From Candidatus Pelagibacter sp. RS39 (GTDB taxonomy: Bacteria; Pseudomonadota; Alphaproteobacteria; Pelagibacterales; Pelagibacteraceae): 64,000 nucleotides of DNA. Position 1 is the stretch's first letter; every line of letters starts with the position of its first letter. Below, piece after piece: positions 17,543-27,883 of this stretch. The position numbers were made by a program, and so were the translations under genes. Location of the stretch: positions 868,001 to 932,000 of the forward strand of contig NZ_CP020777.1 in the NCBI RefSeq assembly GCF_002101315.1, given 5' to 3'. The notes under the pieces are model-generated. The model made no database searches. It was not told the origin of the DNA and saw only the letters and a list, made by a program, of their open reading frames with translations.

Positions 17543-18782
17543 TTAATCCAATAATATTTTTTATTAAGTTTTTTATTTCTAAGTCAGTGATTTTTTCAAC
17601 AACATCTAATAAAAATCCATTAATTAAAAGTTCTTTAGATTGTTGATAATTCAAACCACGAGACATTAAATAAAAAATTGAATTTTCATCCAAGCTACCG
17701 GATGCTGATCCATGAGAGCATTTTACGTCGTCAGCATAAATTTCTAATTCTGGTTTTGCATTAAACTCAGATGTTTCATCTAATAGTATTGCTTTGCTTA
17801 ATTGATACCCATCAGTTTTTTGAGCTTTTGAGTTTACAAATATTCTTCCTTGATATGCGGATTTTGAATTTCTTCCAAGAACACTTTTAATAAGCTGATA
17901 ACTTTTCGTGTTCTCCACTAAATGGTTGATTGTAGTTCTAATTTCGTGTTGTTGATTTTCTTTTAACGAAAATACTCCATTTATAAAAGCAGAGGAATAC
18001 TCACCATTGAGATTGCAATTAATTTCATTTTTTAAATAATCTGAGCCAGCAGATAATATAAAAGTTTCTGAAACACTATTATTACCTTGTTCAATATTAT
18101 TAAAAGAATATGTTAAATTATCATTTCTAAATTTATCAATTTTATAATTTTTAAGAATTGAGTCTTTTTTTAAATCAAAATTATAAAAAATATTAATAAA
18201 ATTTTTTGTTATGTTATTAGCAAAATAATCAATAAGTTTTAGACAGCTATTTTCACCTAATTCAAAGTCTAATCTCAAATTGATATTAGTGGACTTTATA
18301 CTATCGTTTGTTGAATGATAAATTATCAAAGGTTTTTTAAGAGAATAATTTTTTTTAACCAGAATTTTAAAAACTTTATCAGTAAATGCACTATTTAAAT
18401 CAATTAATGAGTTTTCATAATCAAATGATATATCTTTTTTTGTCTCATCACTTATTTCAATTTTATTTTGGTCTTCATGATTAAAATCAATTTTTTCAAT
18501 TCTTCCATTTAAAAAAATAATCTTATTGTGCTCCAAGCCATCAACAAAAGTAGATAGATCAATCTTATTTGATTGCGAGTAATCAATAAAATAACTTAAA
18601 TCACTAATATTTTTTTTAATGATCTGACTTATATCTAAAAACTTCCAATCTTCTTGCTTTCTATTTGGAAAACCACTCTCTATAAACTTATTTAAGAAAT
18701 CTTTTTTTAATTGAATTTCCTTATTAGAAAATTTTGAATTTTTCACTATTTTGTCAAAATCTGATTGTAATTGTTCACTCAT
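17529..18782 (-). CDS. sufD: Fe-S cluster assembly protein SufD
   Basis: A 417-residue SufBD-family protein, recognised by FPNRKQEDWKFLDI at the front and the C-terminal core GRIFVNSKAQKTDGYQLSKA, ELEIYADDVKCSHGSASG and YLMSRGLNYQQSKELLINGF. It pairs with SufB in the SufBC2D complex. The middle third (residues 80-250) is poorly conserved and rich in Asn, Lys and Asp, as expected for the beta-helix of SufD in an A+T-rich genome. It abuts sufC directly. Confidence 0.95.
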   Translation of the reverse strand: MSEQLQSDFDKIVKNSKFSNKEIQLKKDFLNKFIESGFPNRKQEDWKFLDISQIIKKNISDLSYFIDYSQSNKIDLSTFVDGLEHNKIIFLNGRIEKIDFNHEDQNKIEISDETKKDISFDYENSLIDLNSAFTDKVFKILVKKNYSLKKPLIIYHSTNDSIKSTNINLRLDFELGENSCLKLIDYFANNITKNFINIFYNFDLKKDSILKNYKIDKFRNDNLTYSFNNIEQGNNSVSETFILSAGSDYLKNEINCNLNGEYSSAFINGVFSLKENQQHEIRTTINHLVENTKSYQLIKSVLGRNSKSAYQGRIFVNSKAQKTDGYQLSKAILLDETSEFNAKPELEIYADDVKCSHGSASGSLDENSIFYLMSRGLNYQQSKELLINGFLLDVVEKITDLEIKNLIKNIIGLNEYK

Positions 18783-19517
18783 TTAATTAAAACTTTCGTA
18801 TCCTTTTTTTTCTAATTCAATTGCTAATTCTGGACCACCAGATCTAATTATCTTTCCATTCATTAGAACGTGAACAAAATCTGGTTTGATGTAATCCAAT
18901 AATCTTTGATAATGGGTAATGATTAAAAAGGAATTATCTTTATTTCTTAAAGTATTCACTCCATCAGCAACTATTTTTAATGCATCTATATCCAATCCTG
19001 AATCTGTCTCATCTAAAATAGATAATTTAGGGGCCAACATAGACATTTGTAAAATTTCATTTTTCTTTTTTTCTCCACCTGAAAACCCAACATTTAATTG
19101 CCTATTTAGTTTTTCTTCATCAAACTTCAATTCTTTGGCTTTTTCTTTTACAAGTTTTAAAAACTCGATCGCATCTAACTCTTTCTCACCTCGTGCTTTT
19201 CTTATTGCATTTAAAGAAGTTTTTAAAAATATATTTGTATTTACACCTGGAATTTCTAATGGATATTGAAAAGCCAAAAATATTCCTTTGTGTGCTCTTT
19301 CTTCGGTCTCAAGATCAAATAAATTTTTATTTTCAAATAAGATTTCACCTGATACCTCGTACCCTTTTTTTCCTGATAGAATGTTGGATAATGTGCTTTT
19401 TCCTGAACCATTTGGACCCATAATTGCATGAACTTCGCCAGGATTTATATTTAATGAAAAACCCTTTAATATCGATTTGTTTTCAACATTCGCATTTAAA
19501 TTACTAATTTTAAGCAT
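18783..19517 (-). CDS. sufC: Fe-S cluster assembly ATPase SufC
   Basis: A 244-residue ABC-type ATPase with Walker A GPNGSGKSTLSNILSG near residue 35, the SufC signature GFSGGEKKKNEILQMSMLAP, and Walker B KLSILDETDSGLDIDAL. The EKKKNEI motif separates SufC from transport ATPases. It drives the conformational cycle of SufBC2D in the cytoplasm. It shares one base with sufB. Confidence 0.96.
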   Translation of the reverse strand: MLKISNLNANVENKSILKGFSLNINPGEVHAIMGPNGSGKSTLSNILSGKKGYEVSGEILFENKNLFDLETEERAHKGIFLAFQYPLEIPGVNTNIFLKTSLNAIRKARGEKELDAIEFLKLVKEKAKELKFDEEKLNRQLNVGFSGGEKKKNEILQMSMLAPKLSILDETDSGLDIDALKIVADGVNTLRNKDNSFLIITHYQRLLDYIKPDFVHVLMNGKIIRSGGPELAIELEKKGYESFN

Positions 19518-20959
19518 TAACCAACGCTCCCCTCTAAGCTAATACCTACAAGTTTCTGAGCTTCGACTGCAAACTCCATTGGTAATTGTTGCAGCACTTC
19601 CTTACAAAAACCATTAACAATTAATCCTACAGCTTCCTCAGGATTAAGTCCTCTTTGTTGGCAATAATGTAATTGTTCTTCACTTATTTTTGATGTCGTA
19701 GCCTCATGTGCAATATTTGAGTCAAAATTTTTATTCTTAATATATGGAACTGTATGTGCCCCACATTTATTTCCCATTAATAAAGAATCACATTGTGTAT
19801 AATTGCTTGAATTTTTAGCTTTTGAATTAATATCTACTAAACCTCTATAAGTCATATCAGAGTATCCAGCACTTATTCCTTTAGAAATAATTTTACTCTT
19901 AGTATTTTTTCCTAAATGAATCATCTTTGTTCCAGTGTCTGCTTTTTGATGATTATTGGTAATTGCTATAGAATAAAACTCACCAATTGAATTATCACCT
20001 TTTAAAATACAGCTTGGATATTTCCAAGTTATAGCTGAACCTGTTTCAACTTGCGTCCAAGAAATCTTAGAATTATTCCCTTTACATAATCCTCTTTTAG
20101 TAACAAAGTTATAAATTCCACCTTTACCATTTTCATCACCTGGATACCAATTTTGTACTGTTGAATATTTTATTTCTGCATCGTCTAAAGCGATTAATTC
20201 AACATTTGCTGCATGTAATTGATTTTCATCTCTCATTGGAGCAGTGCATCCTTCGAGATAGCTAACGTAACTTCCTTTATCAGCGATAATTAATGTTCTT
20301 TCAAACTGTCCTGTCTCTGATGCATTAATTCTGAAATAAGTTGATAGCTCCATAGGACATTTAACGCCCTCAGGAATATAAACAAACGACCCGTCTGTAA
20401 AAACAGCAGAGTTTAGTGTGGCAAAGAAATGGTCAGTAACAGGGATTACGGTGCCTAAATATTTTTTTACTAGATCAGGATGATTTTGAATTGCTTCTGA
20501 CATTGAACAAAAAATTATTCCATGCTTTGTTAATTCACCTTTAAAAGTAGTTGCTACTGAAACAGAGTCAAATACAGCATCGACTGCAATTCCATTCAGT
20601 CTTGCTTGCTCTTGTAATGGAATTCCAAGTTTTTTATATGTCTCTAAAAGTTTAGGATCAAGCTCATCTAAACTTTTTGGTTTATCTTTCATGCTTTTTG
20701 GTGCTGAATAATAATATAAATCTTGATAATCAATCTTAGGATATTTTGGTTTTTGCCAATTTGGTTCTTTTAAAAGTTTTAATCGCTCATAAGCCTTTAA
20801 CCTAAAGTCTAACATCCATTGCGGTTCTTTTTTAATATTAGAAATAAACTTAATGACGTCTTCGTTTAAGCCTTTTGGAGCTTTAATATTTTCTATATCG
20901 GTAGTAAAACCGTATTTATAATCTTTTAACTTTTCTATGTCTTTTTCTCTAGTATCCAT
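19517..20959 (-). CDS. sufB: Fe-S cluster assembly protein SufB
   Basis: At 480 residues this is a full-length SufB. Diagnostic stretches are [40 protein letters not shown], and [20 protein letters not shown] with the conserved cysteine that accepts sulfur; the ending [20 protein letters not shown] is also standard. It is the main scaffold on which clusters form with SufC and SufD. It starts two bases after iscR, so the regulator and machinery share one transcript. Confidence 0.96.
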   Translation of the reverse strand: MDTREKDIEKLKDYKYGFTTDIENIKAPKGLNEDVIKFISNIKKEPQWMLDFRLKAYERLKLLKEPNWQKPKYPKIDYQDLYYYSAPKSMKDKPKSLDELDPKLLETYKKLGIPLQEQARLNGIAVDAVFDSVSVATTFKGELTKHGIIFCSMSEAIQNHPDLVKKYLGTVIPVTDHFFATLNSAVFTDGSFVYIPEGVKCPMELSTYFRINASETGQFERTLIIADKGSYVSYLEGCTAPMRDENQLHAANVELIALDDAEIKYSTVQNWYPGDENGKGGIYNFVTKRGLCKGNNSKISWTQVETGSAITWKYPSCILKGDNSIGEFYSIAITNNHQKADTGTKMIHLGKNTKSKIISKGISAGYSDMTYRGLVDINSKAKNSSNYTQCDSLLMGNKCGAHTVPYIKNKNFDSNIAHEATTSKISEEQLHYCQQRGLNPEEAVGLIVNGFCKEVLQQLPMEFAVEAQKLVGISLEGSVG

Positions 20960-20961
20960 TT

Positions 20962-21387
20962 TTAAATTCTTCTTTCAGTATTGTCTTGAATAAGATCTTC
21001 TAAACTCTTTTTTTCAAAAAAATCGTTAATATGGTTTTCAAGCTCGTCCCATAAGTTATGAGTTAAACATTTTGTAGATTTACCGTTGCACCCTTTTTTA
21101 GACTCTTTTTTGCACTGAACAGTTTTAACTTTTTCATCAACAGCATCAAAAATATTAGTAAGTTTTATCTCTTTAGCTTTTTTGTTTAAAACATATCCAC
21201 CTTGATTTCCTCTAACACTTTGAACAATCTCTTTTTTTCTGAGTTTAGAAAAAATTTGCTCCAAGTAATCAAGGGATATTCCTTGTCTAAGTGAAATGTC
21301 TCTAAGTGATACTGGGTTAATATTGTTGAACCTAGCCAGATCCACTAAAGCCATTACCGCATATCTGCCTTTAGATGTAAGTTTCAT
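20962..21387 (-). CDS. iscR: Rrf2-family Fe-S sensing regulator IscR
   Basis: A 141-residue winged-helix regulator. The DNA-binding part starts [20 protein letters not shown] and includes [20 protein letters not shown]. Cluster ligands are present: Cys 92, Cys 100 and Cys 107 plus His 110 in [11 protein letters not shown], close to the C92/C98/C104/H107 pattern of E. coli IscR. The Cys spacing is slightly longer than in E. coli. As holo-protein it should repress its own suf operon; a matching operator lies over the promoter at 21414-21438. Confidence 0.93.
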   Translation of the reverse strand: MKLTSKGRYAVMALVDLARFNNINPVSLRDISLRQGISLDYLEQIFSKLRKKEIVQSVRGNQGGYVLNKKAKEIKLTNIFDAVDEKVKTVQCKKESKKGCNGKSTKCLTHNLWDELENHINDFFEKKSLEDLIQDNTERRI

Positions 21388-21406
21388 AATCCTTTATTTT
21401 ACTGGG

Positions 21407-21438
21407 TATATATAAACCCGACTAAAATAGTCAAGTAT
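21407..21438 (-). promoter_or_regulatory. suf operon promoter with overlapping IscR box
   Basis: On the minus strand TTGACT (21434-21429) and TATATA (21412-21407), 16 bases apart, form the promoter. A near-palindrome at 21438-21414, with halves ATACTTGACT and AGTCGGGTTT around ATTTT, matches the E. coli type 1 IscR consensus (ATA-SYY-GACT, AGTC-RRS-TAT) at all but one position. It covers the -35 element, so repression by holo-IscR is expected. Confidence 0.8.
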
Positions 21439-21520
21439 CTATCAGAAAAAAATACTAACATTTTGTCACGTACATGTGTTAAACGTAATTTTTTTTTGAG
21501 AATAATTATCAATATCAAAT

Positions 21521-22177
21521 ATGGATAATAAAATTTTAGAAATATTTATTCCTGGCCCTGCTGGAAGACTCGAAGCAAAATATTTTAAAAGTAAAAAAAA
21601 TACTTCACCTATTGCTTTGGTCTTGCAACCTCATCCTCAATATGGAGGTACAATGAATAATAAAGTTGTTGTCGAAACTTTTCATGCTTTTATGGAAAAT
21701 GATTTTTCTGTGTGTCGGGTAAACTTTAGAGGTGTTGGTAAAAGTGATGGAGAATTTGATAATGGACAAGGAGAGCTAGCTGATGCTGCAGCTGCATTGG
21801 ATTGGTTAGAAAGAGAAAATTTTGATAACTCACAATGTTGGGTATCAGGATTTTCTTTTGGTTCTTTAATAGCAATGCAGTTGTTAATGAGGAGACCAGA
21901 GATAAATAGATTTATTGCAATTTCACCTCAACCTAATGTTTATGATTTTTCTTTTTTATCACCCTGTCCTTCTTCAGGTTTGATGGTTTATGGAAAAAAA
22001 GATGAATTAGTGCCTTTTGAGTTTATTAAAGATTTAGATAATAAACTTAGCGCACAAAAGGGGATTAAAGTAGAATTTCAAACTGTATCTGAAGCAAATC
22101 ATTTTTTTACAAAAAGTGAGTCTGAATTAAATAAATGTTTAAATAAGTATATTAAAAAAGAAACTGCGCTTTATTAA
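21521..22177 (+). CDS. Alpha/beta hydrolase
   Basis: A 218-residue alpha/beta hydrolase. The nucleophile elbow is GFSFGS with Ser 112; the acid is likely the Asp in YGKKDELVPFE and the base the His in EANHFF. LVLQPHPQYGGTMNNKVV with NFRGVGKSDGEFD is typical of a widespread alphaproteobacterial family of small hydrolases whose substrates are unknown. The gene is divergent from iscR, and its stop codon interlocks with that of anmK in a TTAA. Confidence 0.88.
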   Translation: MDNKILEIFIPGPAGRLEAKYFKSKKNTSPIALVLQPHPQYGGTMNNKVVVETFHAFMENDFSVCRVNFRGVGKSDGEFDNGQGELADAAAALDWLERENFDNSQCWVSGFSFGSLIAMQLLMRRPEINRFIAISPQPNVYDFSFLSPCPSSGLMVYGKKDELVPFEFIKDLDNKLSAQKGIKVEFQTVSEANHFFTKSESELNKCLNKYIKKETALY

Positions 22178-23319
22178 AAATTTTTTAAAATATCACCACC
22201 AGAAATAGCTTTTTTACACCTTGTAGTGCTTGGAAATGAAATTGGTAATTTTAAATATGATCTTATAGATAGATAGGCAAAGGCTTGGGACTCTATAAAA
22301 TTCCCATCAAAATTATAGTTGTCTATATCATTTATAATTATATTTTTGTTTACTAAATAATTTTCAATTGATTGCATCAAAGATTTATTTTTTCTCCCTC
22401 CTCCACAAAATATACAATGATAAGAATTAGCGTCATTTTGTTTATTAATTTTCCTTAAACCATCAGCAATCAAATATGCAGTAAATTTTGTTAATGTCGC
22501 ACACCCGTCTTCAAATGATAAACCTTTAACAAATGATGTATCAAAATCTTTTACATCCAATGATGTTTCATAAGATTTAAACTCAAAGTTATCTATTGCT
22601 TGATTCAAAATTAAATCATCAACTTTTCCAATATTTGCATAATTTCCATCTTTATCAAATTTTAAATCTTTATTTTTTCTTACCCAATCATCTATCAAAC
22701 AATTTCCTGGGCCCACATCATAAGCAAAAAATTTTATTGAATTATTTATATCTTCTTTGATTTGAGTGATATTTGTAATTCCTCCGATATTAATTATGTT
22801 TATTGGTAATTTAAGTTTAAAATTTTTTTGGATAATTTTTGAAATCAAATTATGAAATATTGGTGTAAGTGGAGCCCCTTGACCTCCATGATTTAAATCA
22901 TTTTGTCTAAAATTGTTGATTACAATTTTTTTAAATAAACTAGATAAAAGTCTTCCATCTCCTAACTGTTTTGAAATTTGAATTTTTGGATTATGGAAGA
23001 CTGTTTGGCCATGAAAACCTATTAAATCAATATCTTCATTAATCTCTCCAATCACTTGATTTATTAAGTGGCTGTTGAATAATGTAAATTTTTTTTCTAC
23101 TTCATTGATCTCTATAGAATGAGTTTTTAAGTCTGTAAAATTGCTAATTTTATCTCTTAAACTAATTAATTGCTTGTAAAGTCCATCATCAAACTCTTTA
23201 TAAGTATCATAAATACTGGAAAATTGATCATAACCATCAGATTTTATTACAGACAAATCCACTCCATCCATTGATGTACCGCTCATCAAACCTATTGAGG
23301 TAAATATCTTTTGTTTCAT
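22174..23319 (-). CDS. anmK: Anhydro-N-acetylmuramic acid kinase
   Basis: A 381-residue sugar kinase. The opening SIGLMSGTSMDGVDLSV is the AnmK signature, and DLIGFHGQTVFHNP, NHGGQGAPLTPIFH, NIGGITNIT and AYDVGPGNCLIDDW follow in order. It phosphorylates 1,6-anhydro-MurNAc during peptidoglycan recycling. No other recycling gene is close by. It is divergent from tyrS with 47 bases between them. Confidence 0.94.
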   Translation of the reverse strand: MKQKIFTSIGLMSGTSMDGVDLSVIKSDGYDQFSSIYDTYKEFDDGLYKQLISLRDKISNFTDLKTHSIEINEVEKKFTLFNSHLINQVIGEINEDIDLIGFHGQTVFHNPKIQISKQLGDGRLLSSLFKKIVINNFRQNDLNHGGQGAPLTPIFHNLISKIIQKNFKLKLPINIINIGGITNITQIKEDINNSIKFFAYDVGPGNCLIDDWVRKNKDLKFDKDGNYANIGKVDDLILNQAIDNFEFKSYETSLDVKDFDTSFVKGLSFEDGCATLTKFTAYLIADGLRKINKQNDANSYHCIFCGGGRKNKSLMQSIENYLVNKNIIINDIDNYNFDGNFIESQAFAYLSIRSYLKLPISFPSTTRCKKAISGGDILKNF

Positions 23320-23366
23320 TATTATTTTTTTTTAACAAAATTTGTATATTGTAGAATTATACGCTT

Positions 23367-24596
23367 ATGAATAAATTTTTAAAAGAATTTAAAGACAGAG
23401 GCTACTTTTATCAATGTACTGATGAAAATGAGTTATCTTCATTATTGGATAAAAAAAAGATTAAAGCCTACATTGGTTTTGATTGTACAGCTGAAAGTTT
23501 ACATGTTGGCAGTCTCCTACAAATTATGTGTTTACGAATGCTCCAGAAACATGGACACCAACCAATTGTATTATTAGGTGGAGGAACCACAAGAATTGGA
23601 GACCCGTCTGGTAAAGATAAAACACGAAAAATTTTAAGTGAAGATGAAATTGAAAAAAATTCTAAAAATATTGAAAGAATTTTAAAAAAATTTTTAGATA
23701 CAAGTGATAAAAATGTAAAACCAATATTTGTTAATAACTATGAGTGGCTCAAAGGTTTAAATTACATCTCTTTTTTGAGAGATATTGGAAAACATTTTAC
23801 AATAAATAAAATGCTAACATTTGAAAGTGTAAAAACAAGGTTGGATAGAGAACAATCTCTAAGTTACATGGAATTTAATTATATGATTTTACAAGCTTAC
23901 GATTTTTTAGAACTTAATAAAAAAGAAAATTGTTTATTGCAAATCGGTGGATCTGATCAATGGGGTAATATTATTAATGGCGTAGATTTGATTAAAAGAC
24001 ATTCTAATCAACAAACATATGGTTTAACTACTCCTTTAATCACGTTAGCGACAGGTGCTAAAATGGGAAAAACTGAAAATGGAGCAATATGGTTGGATGA
24101 AAAATTTTTGTCACCATACGATTATTGGCAATTTTGGAGAAATATAGATGATAGAGATGTGTCGAAATTCATGAAATTTTTCACAGATTTAAGTATTGAT
24201 GAAATAGAGAAAATTAAAGAAAAAAATATTAATGAACAAAAAATTGTTTTAGCAAATCAAACCACTTCTATGCTTCATGGTGAACAAGAAGCGAAAAAAA
24301 GTGAAGAAACAGCAAAAAAAACTTTTTTAGAAAATTCAATGGGTTCTGCATTACCTTCTGTTTCAATTAAAAAAGATCAATTGAATGATAAGTTAAGTAT
24401 TGTTGATTTAATAATTCTTTCCAAGTTAGAAAAATCTAAAAGTGAGATAAGAAGATTGATTAAAGGTAGTGGTGTTAGAATTAACAATCAAATTATTAAT
24501 GATGAGAAACTAATAATCAGTGAAAAATTATTTAAAGATAATACAATTAAACTCTCCTTGGGTAAGAAAAGACATATCAAAGTTGAAATAAACTAA
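23367..24596 (+). CDS. tyrS: Tyrosyl-tRNA synthetase
   Basis: A 409-residue class I synthetase. The HIGH-type motif is in YIGFDCTAESLHVGSLLQ near residue 45, and GGGTTRIGDPSGKDKTR, the tyrosine site QAYDFLELN, GGSDQWGNI and the KMSKS equivalent KMGKTENGAIW follow. A C-terminal S4 domain (SKLEKSKSEIRRLIKGSGVR) is present, as in bacterial TyrRS. The stop interlocks with the convergent AsmA-like gene. Confidence 0.96.
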   Translation: MNKFLKEFKDRGYFYQCTDENELSSLLDKKKIKAYIGFDCTAESLHVGSLLQIMCLRMLQKHGHQPIVLLGGGTTRIGDPSGKDKTRKILSEDEIEKNSKNIERILKKFLDTSDKNVKPIFVNNYEWLKGLNYISFLRDIGKHFTINKMLTFESVKTRLDREQSLSYMEFNYMILQAYDFLELNKKENCLLQIGGSDQWGNIINGVDLIKRHSNQQTYGLTTPLITLATGAKMGKTENGAIWLDEKFLSPYDYWQFWRNIDDRDVSKFMKFFTDLSIDEIEKIKEKNINEQKIVLANQTTSMLHGEQEAKKSEETAKKTFLENSMGSALPSVSIKKDQLNDKLSIVDLIILSKLEKSKSEIRRLIKGSGVRINNQIINDEKLIISEKLFKDNTIKLSLGKKRHIKVEIN

Positions 24597-26791
24597 TTTT
24601 TTTTTATTTTTTCAAGAGTTCTTGTGATGAATCTTGGTGTAAGAGTTTTCACAGGGTTTACAGTTGTTTTTAATTTATTTGGGGGACCCTTTATCTTAAA
24701 ACTCACACCAAAAACACCCTCTCCAACTTTCTTTCCCACTAAAATATCTCCAAGAAGAGGAATGGAGGATATAGTTCTATTAATTGTTGTTGCTGGAACC
24801 ATAGTTCCTCTAAGACTAACCAAATCATCACTTTCAATATATCCTTCCATCAATAAAGAGATAGCGGGACCGATGGCATATAACTCTTCTATTCTCATAA
24901 GATCATTCTTATTGGAAAATTTCATTTCAAAATCTGTAAATCTTATTCCCTCGCCAGTTAATAAGTCAGCGATACCTTGAAGAGATGCTAATGTTAATAA
25001 TTTTGCTAAAGCTGGCACTTCTTGTACTTTAAAATTATCAATTATTAATTTTGAATTAGAAACATTGTTTTGTTTAATGGAATAAAAATCTAAATTGCCT
25101 TCCTCAAAACCTTTTATAAATTTGTACCTATTAACAAATGGCTTAGCTAAATCAGAATAAAGAGTTGTAATTTTTTCATTTGAAGTAGATCTTATAGTTA
25201 AATTAATCCTCTGATTATTGGAAAAATCTCCAGCTAAATTAGCATCAATTACTTCACTATTGTTGAATGTTAAATATCCACCTAAATCTTCTATAGGATG
25301 ATCTTTATCAAGGAATGCTTCTTCTATCTTTACATTTAGTTTAAAATTTTTAGAAAAAATTTTTTTGCTCTCAGAATTTTTATCATCTTTCAATAAATCA
25401 TCTATAATTTTAGTGGCATTAAAACTATTAGATTTTAATAAATAATCTTTATCTCTTTTTTTGATTGATGCATCATTTTTTAATAAGTCATTATCAAAAT
25501 AACTTAAATCTACGTCGCTAATAGATTTAATTTTATATTTCTTCGATAATAATAAGTTTTGAATTTCAAATTTATTATTTTTTTCTTTTATTGAGATATT
25601 TCTAAAATTAATTTCATTTGATAAAAGATTTTTAACTCCAAGAATAACTATTTTTAATTTATTATCTTGATTTTTTTCATAATTCAAAAAATTTAGATTA
25701 AATGGGTTTTTCTTGATTTCTAATGAAGTATCAAATTTTAAGTTTTTTTTTGATTTAGAAAAATTATACTTAATATTATCTTTTTCTTTTTGGATTAAAA
25801 TATTTCCATTACCGATGATACTTAGTAAATTTTCTTTATATTCAATTTGTATTTGGTGATCTGACAACTCAATTATATCGTTTGATTCTGGAAAAAACTC
25901 TTTCAAATATTTTGAACTTACAACTTTAGAATTTTTTAAATTCATTGAGGAGTCTATTTTAAAATCATCTATCTTGTATTTATTATCAATTTTGAATGAA
26001 AAAATATTTGATAAATCAAACTCAGCTGATTTGATCTTTAGATTAGAAAAATCTATATTTAATAATTGATTAATCTTTTTATTATCTAAAACTAAATTTT
26101 TACTATTATTTTTGCCTGAAACTAAAAATTTATTTTTTTGTTTTTTGATATTTAATTCTGGAAAGGTCAAATCATTATTATCATATGATAAATTTATATC
26201 TTTAAATTCAAATTTATTATTTTGAAGATTAAAGATAAGACTTATTTTTGATAAATTTATTTTTTTTAAAGGTTTAATCTCACCATCTTTTACGAATCCT
26301 TTTATAATAAAATTATCTTTAATATTGCCCTTTTGATCAAATTTAAGATTTATGTCTGCTATCAAATATCCTTTTTTCACAAACTTTTCCAATATGTAAA
26401 TTTGAGGGCTATCCTTAATAGATCTTATAAATGAAATTAAATTTTTAATTTCGATTGTCCTAGTAGTTATATCTAGTTCAGACAGCGAAAATTTATTATT
26501 TATGAATGTTTTAATGTTAATATAAGTCCTGATACTCTCTAGTTTAATTAATTTATTTCTATTCTTTAAATTTGCCCCGACAGTTTTTAACACTAATTTA
26601 AATTTTAAAGGATCTAAAATGATATTTATTTTATCTAAATCTAGCTCTAATTGATTATCAATTTTTTTTACTTCTTTAGATATTTGATCATTAAAAATAT
26701 CTGTTTTAATGCCAATGATACTTAAGTAAATAATAGAACCAAAGACTAGTAATAATGTGAATATTAAAAATCTAAAAATTATTTTTTTCAT
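24593..26791 (-). CDS. AsmA-like/DUF3971 envelope protein
   Basis: A 732-residue protein with one N-terminal membrane anchor (FRFLIFTLLLVFGSIIYLSI), a long low-complexity Asn/Lys/Asp-rich middle predicted to be beta-strand, and a conserved C-terminal part including LTLASLQGIADLLTGEGIRF and TTINRTISSIPLLGDILVG. That ending is characteristic of YhdP/TamB-related AsmA proteins, now thought to move phospholipids between the membranes. The assignment rests mainly on the C-terminal 200 residues. The gene starts directly after prfB, sharing one base with it. Confidence 0.8.
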   Translation of the reverse strand: MKKIIFRFLIFTLLLVFGSIIYLSIIGIKTDIFNDQISKEVKKIDNQLELDLDKINIILDPLKFKLVLKTVGANLKNRNKLIKLESIRTYINIKTFINNKFSLSELDITTRTIEIKNLISFIRSIKDSPQIYILEKFVKKGYLIADINLKFDQKGNIKDNFIIKGFVKDGEIKPLKKINLSKISLIFNLQNNKFEFKDINLSYDNNDLTFPELNIKKQKNKFLVSGKNNSKNLVLDNKKINQLLNIDFSNLKIKSAEFDLSNIFSFKIDNKYKIDDFKIDSSMNLKNSKVVSSKYLKEFFPESNDIIELSDHQIQIEYKENLLSIIGNGNILIQKEKDNIKYNFSKSKKNLKFDTSLEIKKNPFNLNFLNYEKNQDNKLKIVILGVKNLLSNEINFRNISIKEKNNKFEIQNLLLSKKYKIKSISDVDLSYFDNDLLKNDASIKKRDKDYLLKSNSFNATKIIDDLLKDDKNSESKKIFSKNFKLNVKIEEAFLDKDHPIEDLGGYLTFNNSEVIDANLAGDFSNNQRINLTIRSTSNEKITTLYSDLAKPFVNRYKFIKGFEEGNLDFYSIKQNNVSNSKLIIDNFKVQEVPALAKLLTLASLQGIADLLTGEGIRFTDFEMKFSNKNDLMRIEELYAIGPAISLLMEGYIESDDLVSLRGTMVPATTINRTISSIPLLGDILVGKKVGEGVFGVSFKIKGPPNKLKTTVNPVKTLTPRFITRTLEKIKKN

Positions 26792-27883
26792 TAAATTTGA
26801 TATAAAGATTTCTCTAAAAAAGCATCAATGTCGCCATCTAAAACTTTATCTGGGCTTGTGCTTTCAAAGTTTGTCCTGTTATCTTTTACCAATCTGTAAG
26901 GTTGAAGCACATATGATCTAATTTGATGTCCCCACCCTATATCAGATTTAGAAGCCTCATTATTTTGATTTACTTCATCTTTTTTTTTCATTTCAAAGTC
27001 ATAAAGTCTTGCTCTAAGCATATTCATGCAGGTTTCTTTATTTTTATGTTGAGACCTTTCGTTTTGACATTGCACGACTATTTTTGATGGGATATGTGTT
27101 ATCCTAACAGCGCTGTCAGTTGTGTTAACATGTTGTCCACCAGCACCACTTGAACGATAAGTATCAATTCTCAAATCTTTGTCTAATATTTCAATGTTCA
27201 AATTTTCATCAACGACTGGATAAACCCAAATACTTGCAAAACTTGTGTGTCTTCTAGCTCCTGAGTCAAAAGGAGATATTCTTACAAGTCGGTGAATTCC
27301 AGACTCCTTTTTAAGCCATCCAAACACATAATCCCCCTGAATTTTTATGGTGGAGGATTTTATTCCTGCCTCCTCGCCTTTATGCTCGCTTATTAAATTA
27401 CATTTATAATTCTTGTCATCTGACCATTTCATATACATTCTTCTTAACATATTGGCCCAATCTTGACTTTCTGTGCCGCCAGCACCGGCATGAATTTCTA
27501 CATAGCAATCAAATGAATCTGCCTCATCTGATAGAAAACATCTTATTTCGTTTTTCTTAACTTTTGACCTTAATTCTTTAATACTTTCTATAACTTCTTT
27601 TTTTACATTAAGATTATTCTCGTCTGTAGCTAAAGAGTAAAGGTCATCTAAATCCTTAAGTTGATTGATTGAGTCTTCGTAAGAATTAATTAAATCCTCA
27701 AAAAGTTTTTTTTCCTTAATTGTTTTTTGAGAGTTTGCTTTATCTTGCCAAAAATTGGCACCAAGCATTTTTTTATCTATATGTTCCAGTTTTGAGTAAA
27801 TCTTATTTTTTTCAAAGATACTCCTTAACTCTTTGGTTAATTTTTTCGATTTCTTTTTTAAGGTCTAAATATTTATCGTCCAT
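26791..27883 (-). CDS. prfB: Peptide chain release factor 2, with programmed +1 frameshift
   Basis: The main frame (26791-27768 and upstream to 27813) encodes the body of RF2: GAGGTESQDWANMLRRMY with the GGQ motif in RSSGAGGQHVNTTDSAVRIT. The N-terminal 23 codons lie in another frame, starting at ATG 27883 (MDDKYLDLKKEIEKINQRVK) and ending in CTT TGA. A +1 shift there gives a 363-residue protein of normal length. The start shares its A with the mrcA stop (TAATG), so translation is coupled. RF2 reads UGA and UAA; the internal UGA is the usual autoregulatory device. Confidence 0.95.
27812..27826 (-). other. prfB: RF2 programmed +1 frameshift site
   Basis: On the minus strand AAGGAG-TAT-CTT-TGA reproduces the classic RF2 site: a Shine-Dalgarno-like AGGAG three bases before the slippery CTT, followed by the in-frame stop TGA (27814-27812). 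The canonical site is AGGGGG-TAT-CTT-TGA-C; here the base after the stop is A rather than C. Confidence 0.95.

Noticed and set aside
24593..26791. Low-complexity Asn/Lys-rich middle of the AsmA-like protein as a degraded gene
   Set aside because: The frame is open for 732 codons and the conserved C-terminal part is intact; A+T bias explains the composition.
26791..27768. A 325-residue prfB starting at 27768
   Set aside because: It lacks the N-terminal helices of RF2, and the canonical frameshift element with its 23-codon first frame is intact upstream.
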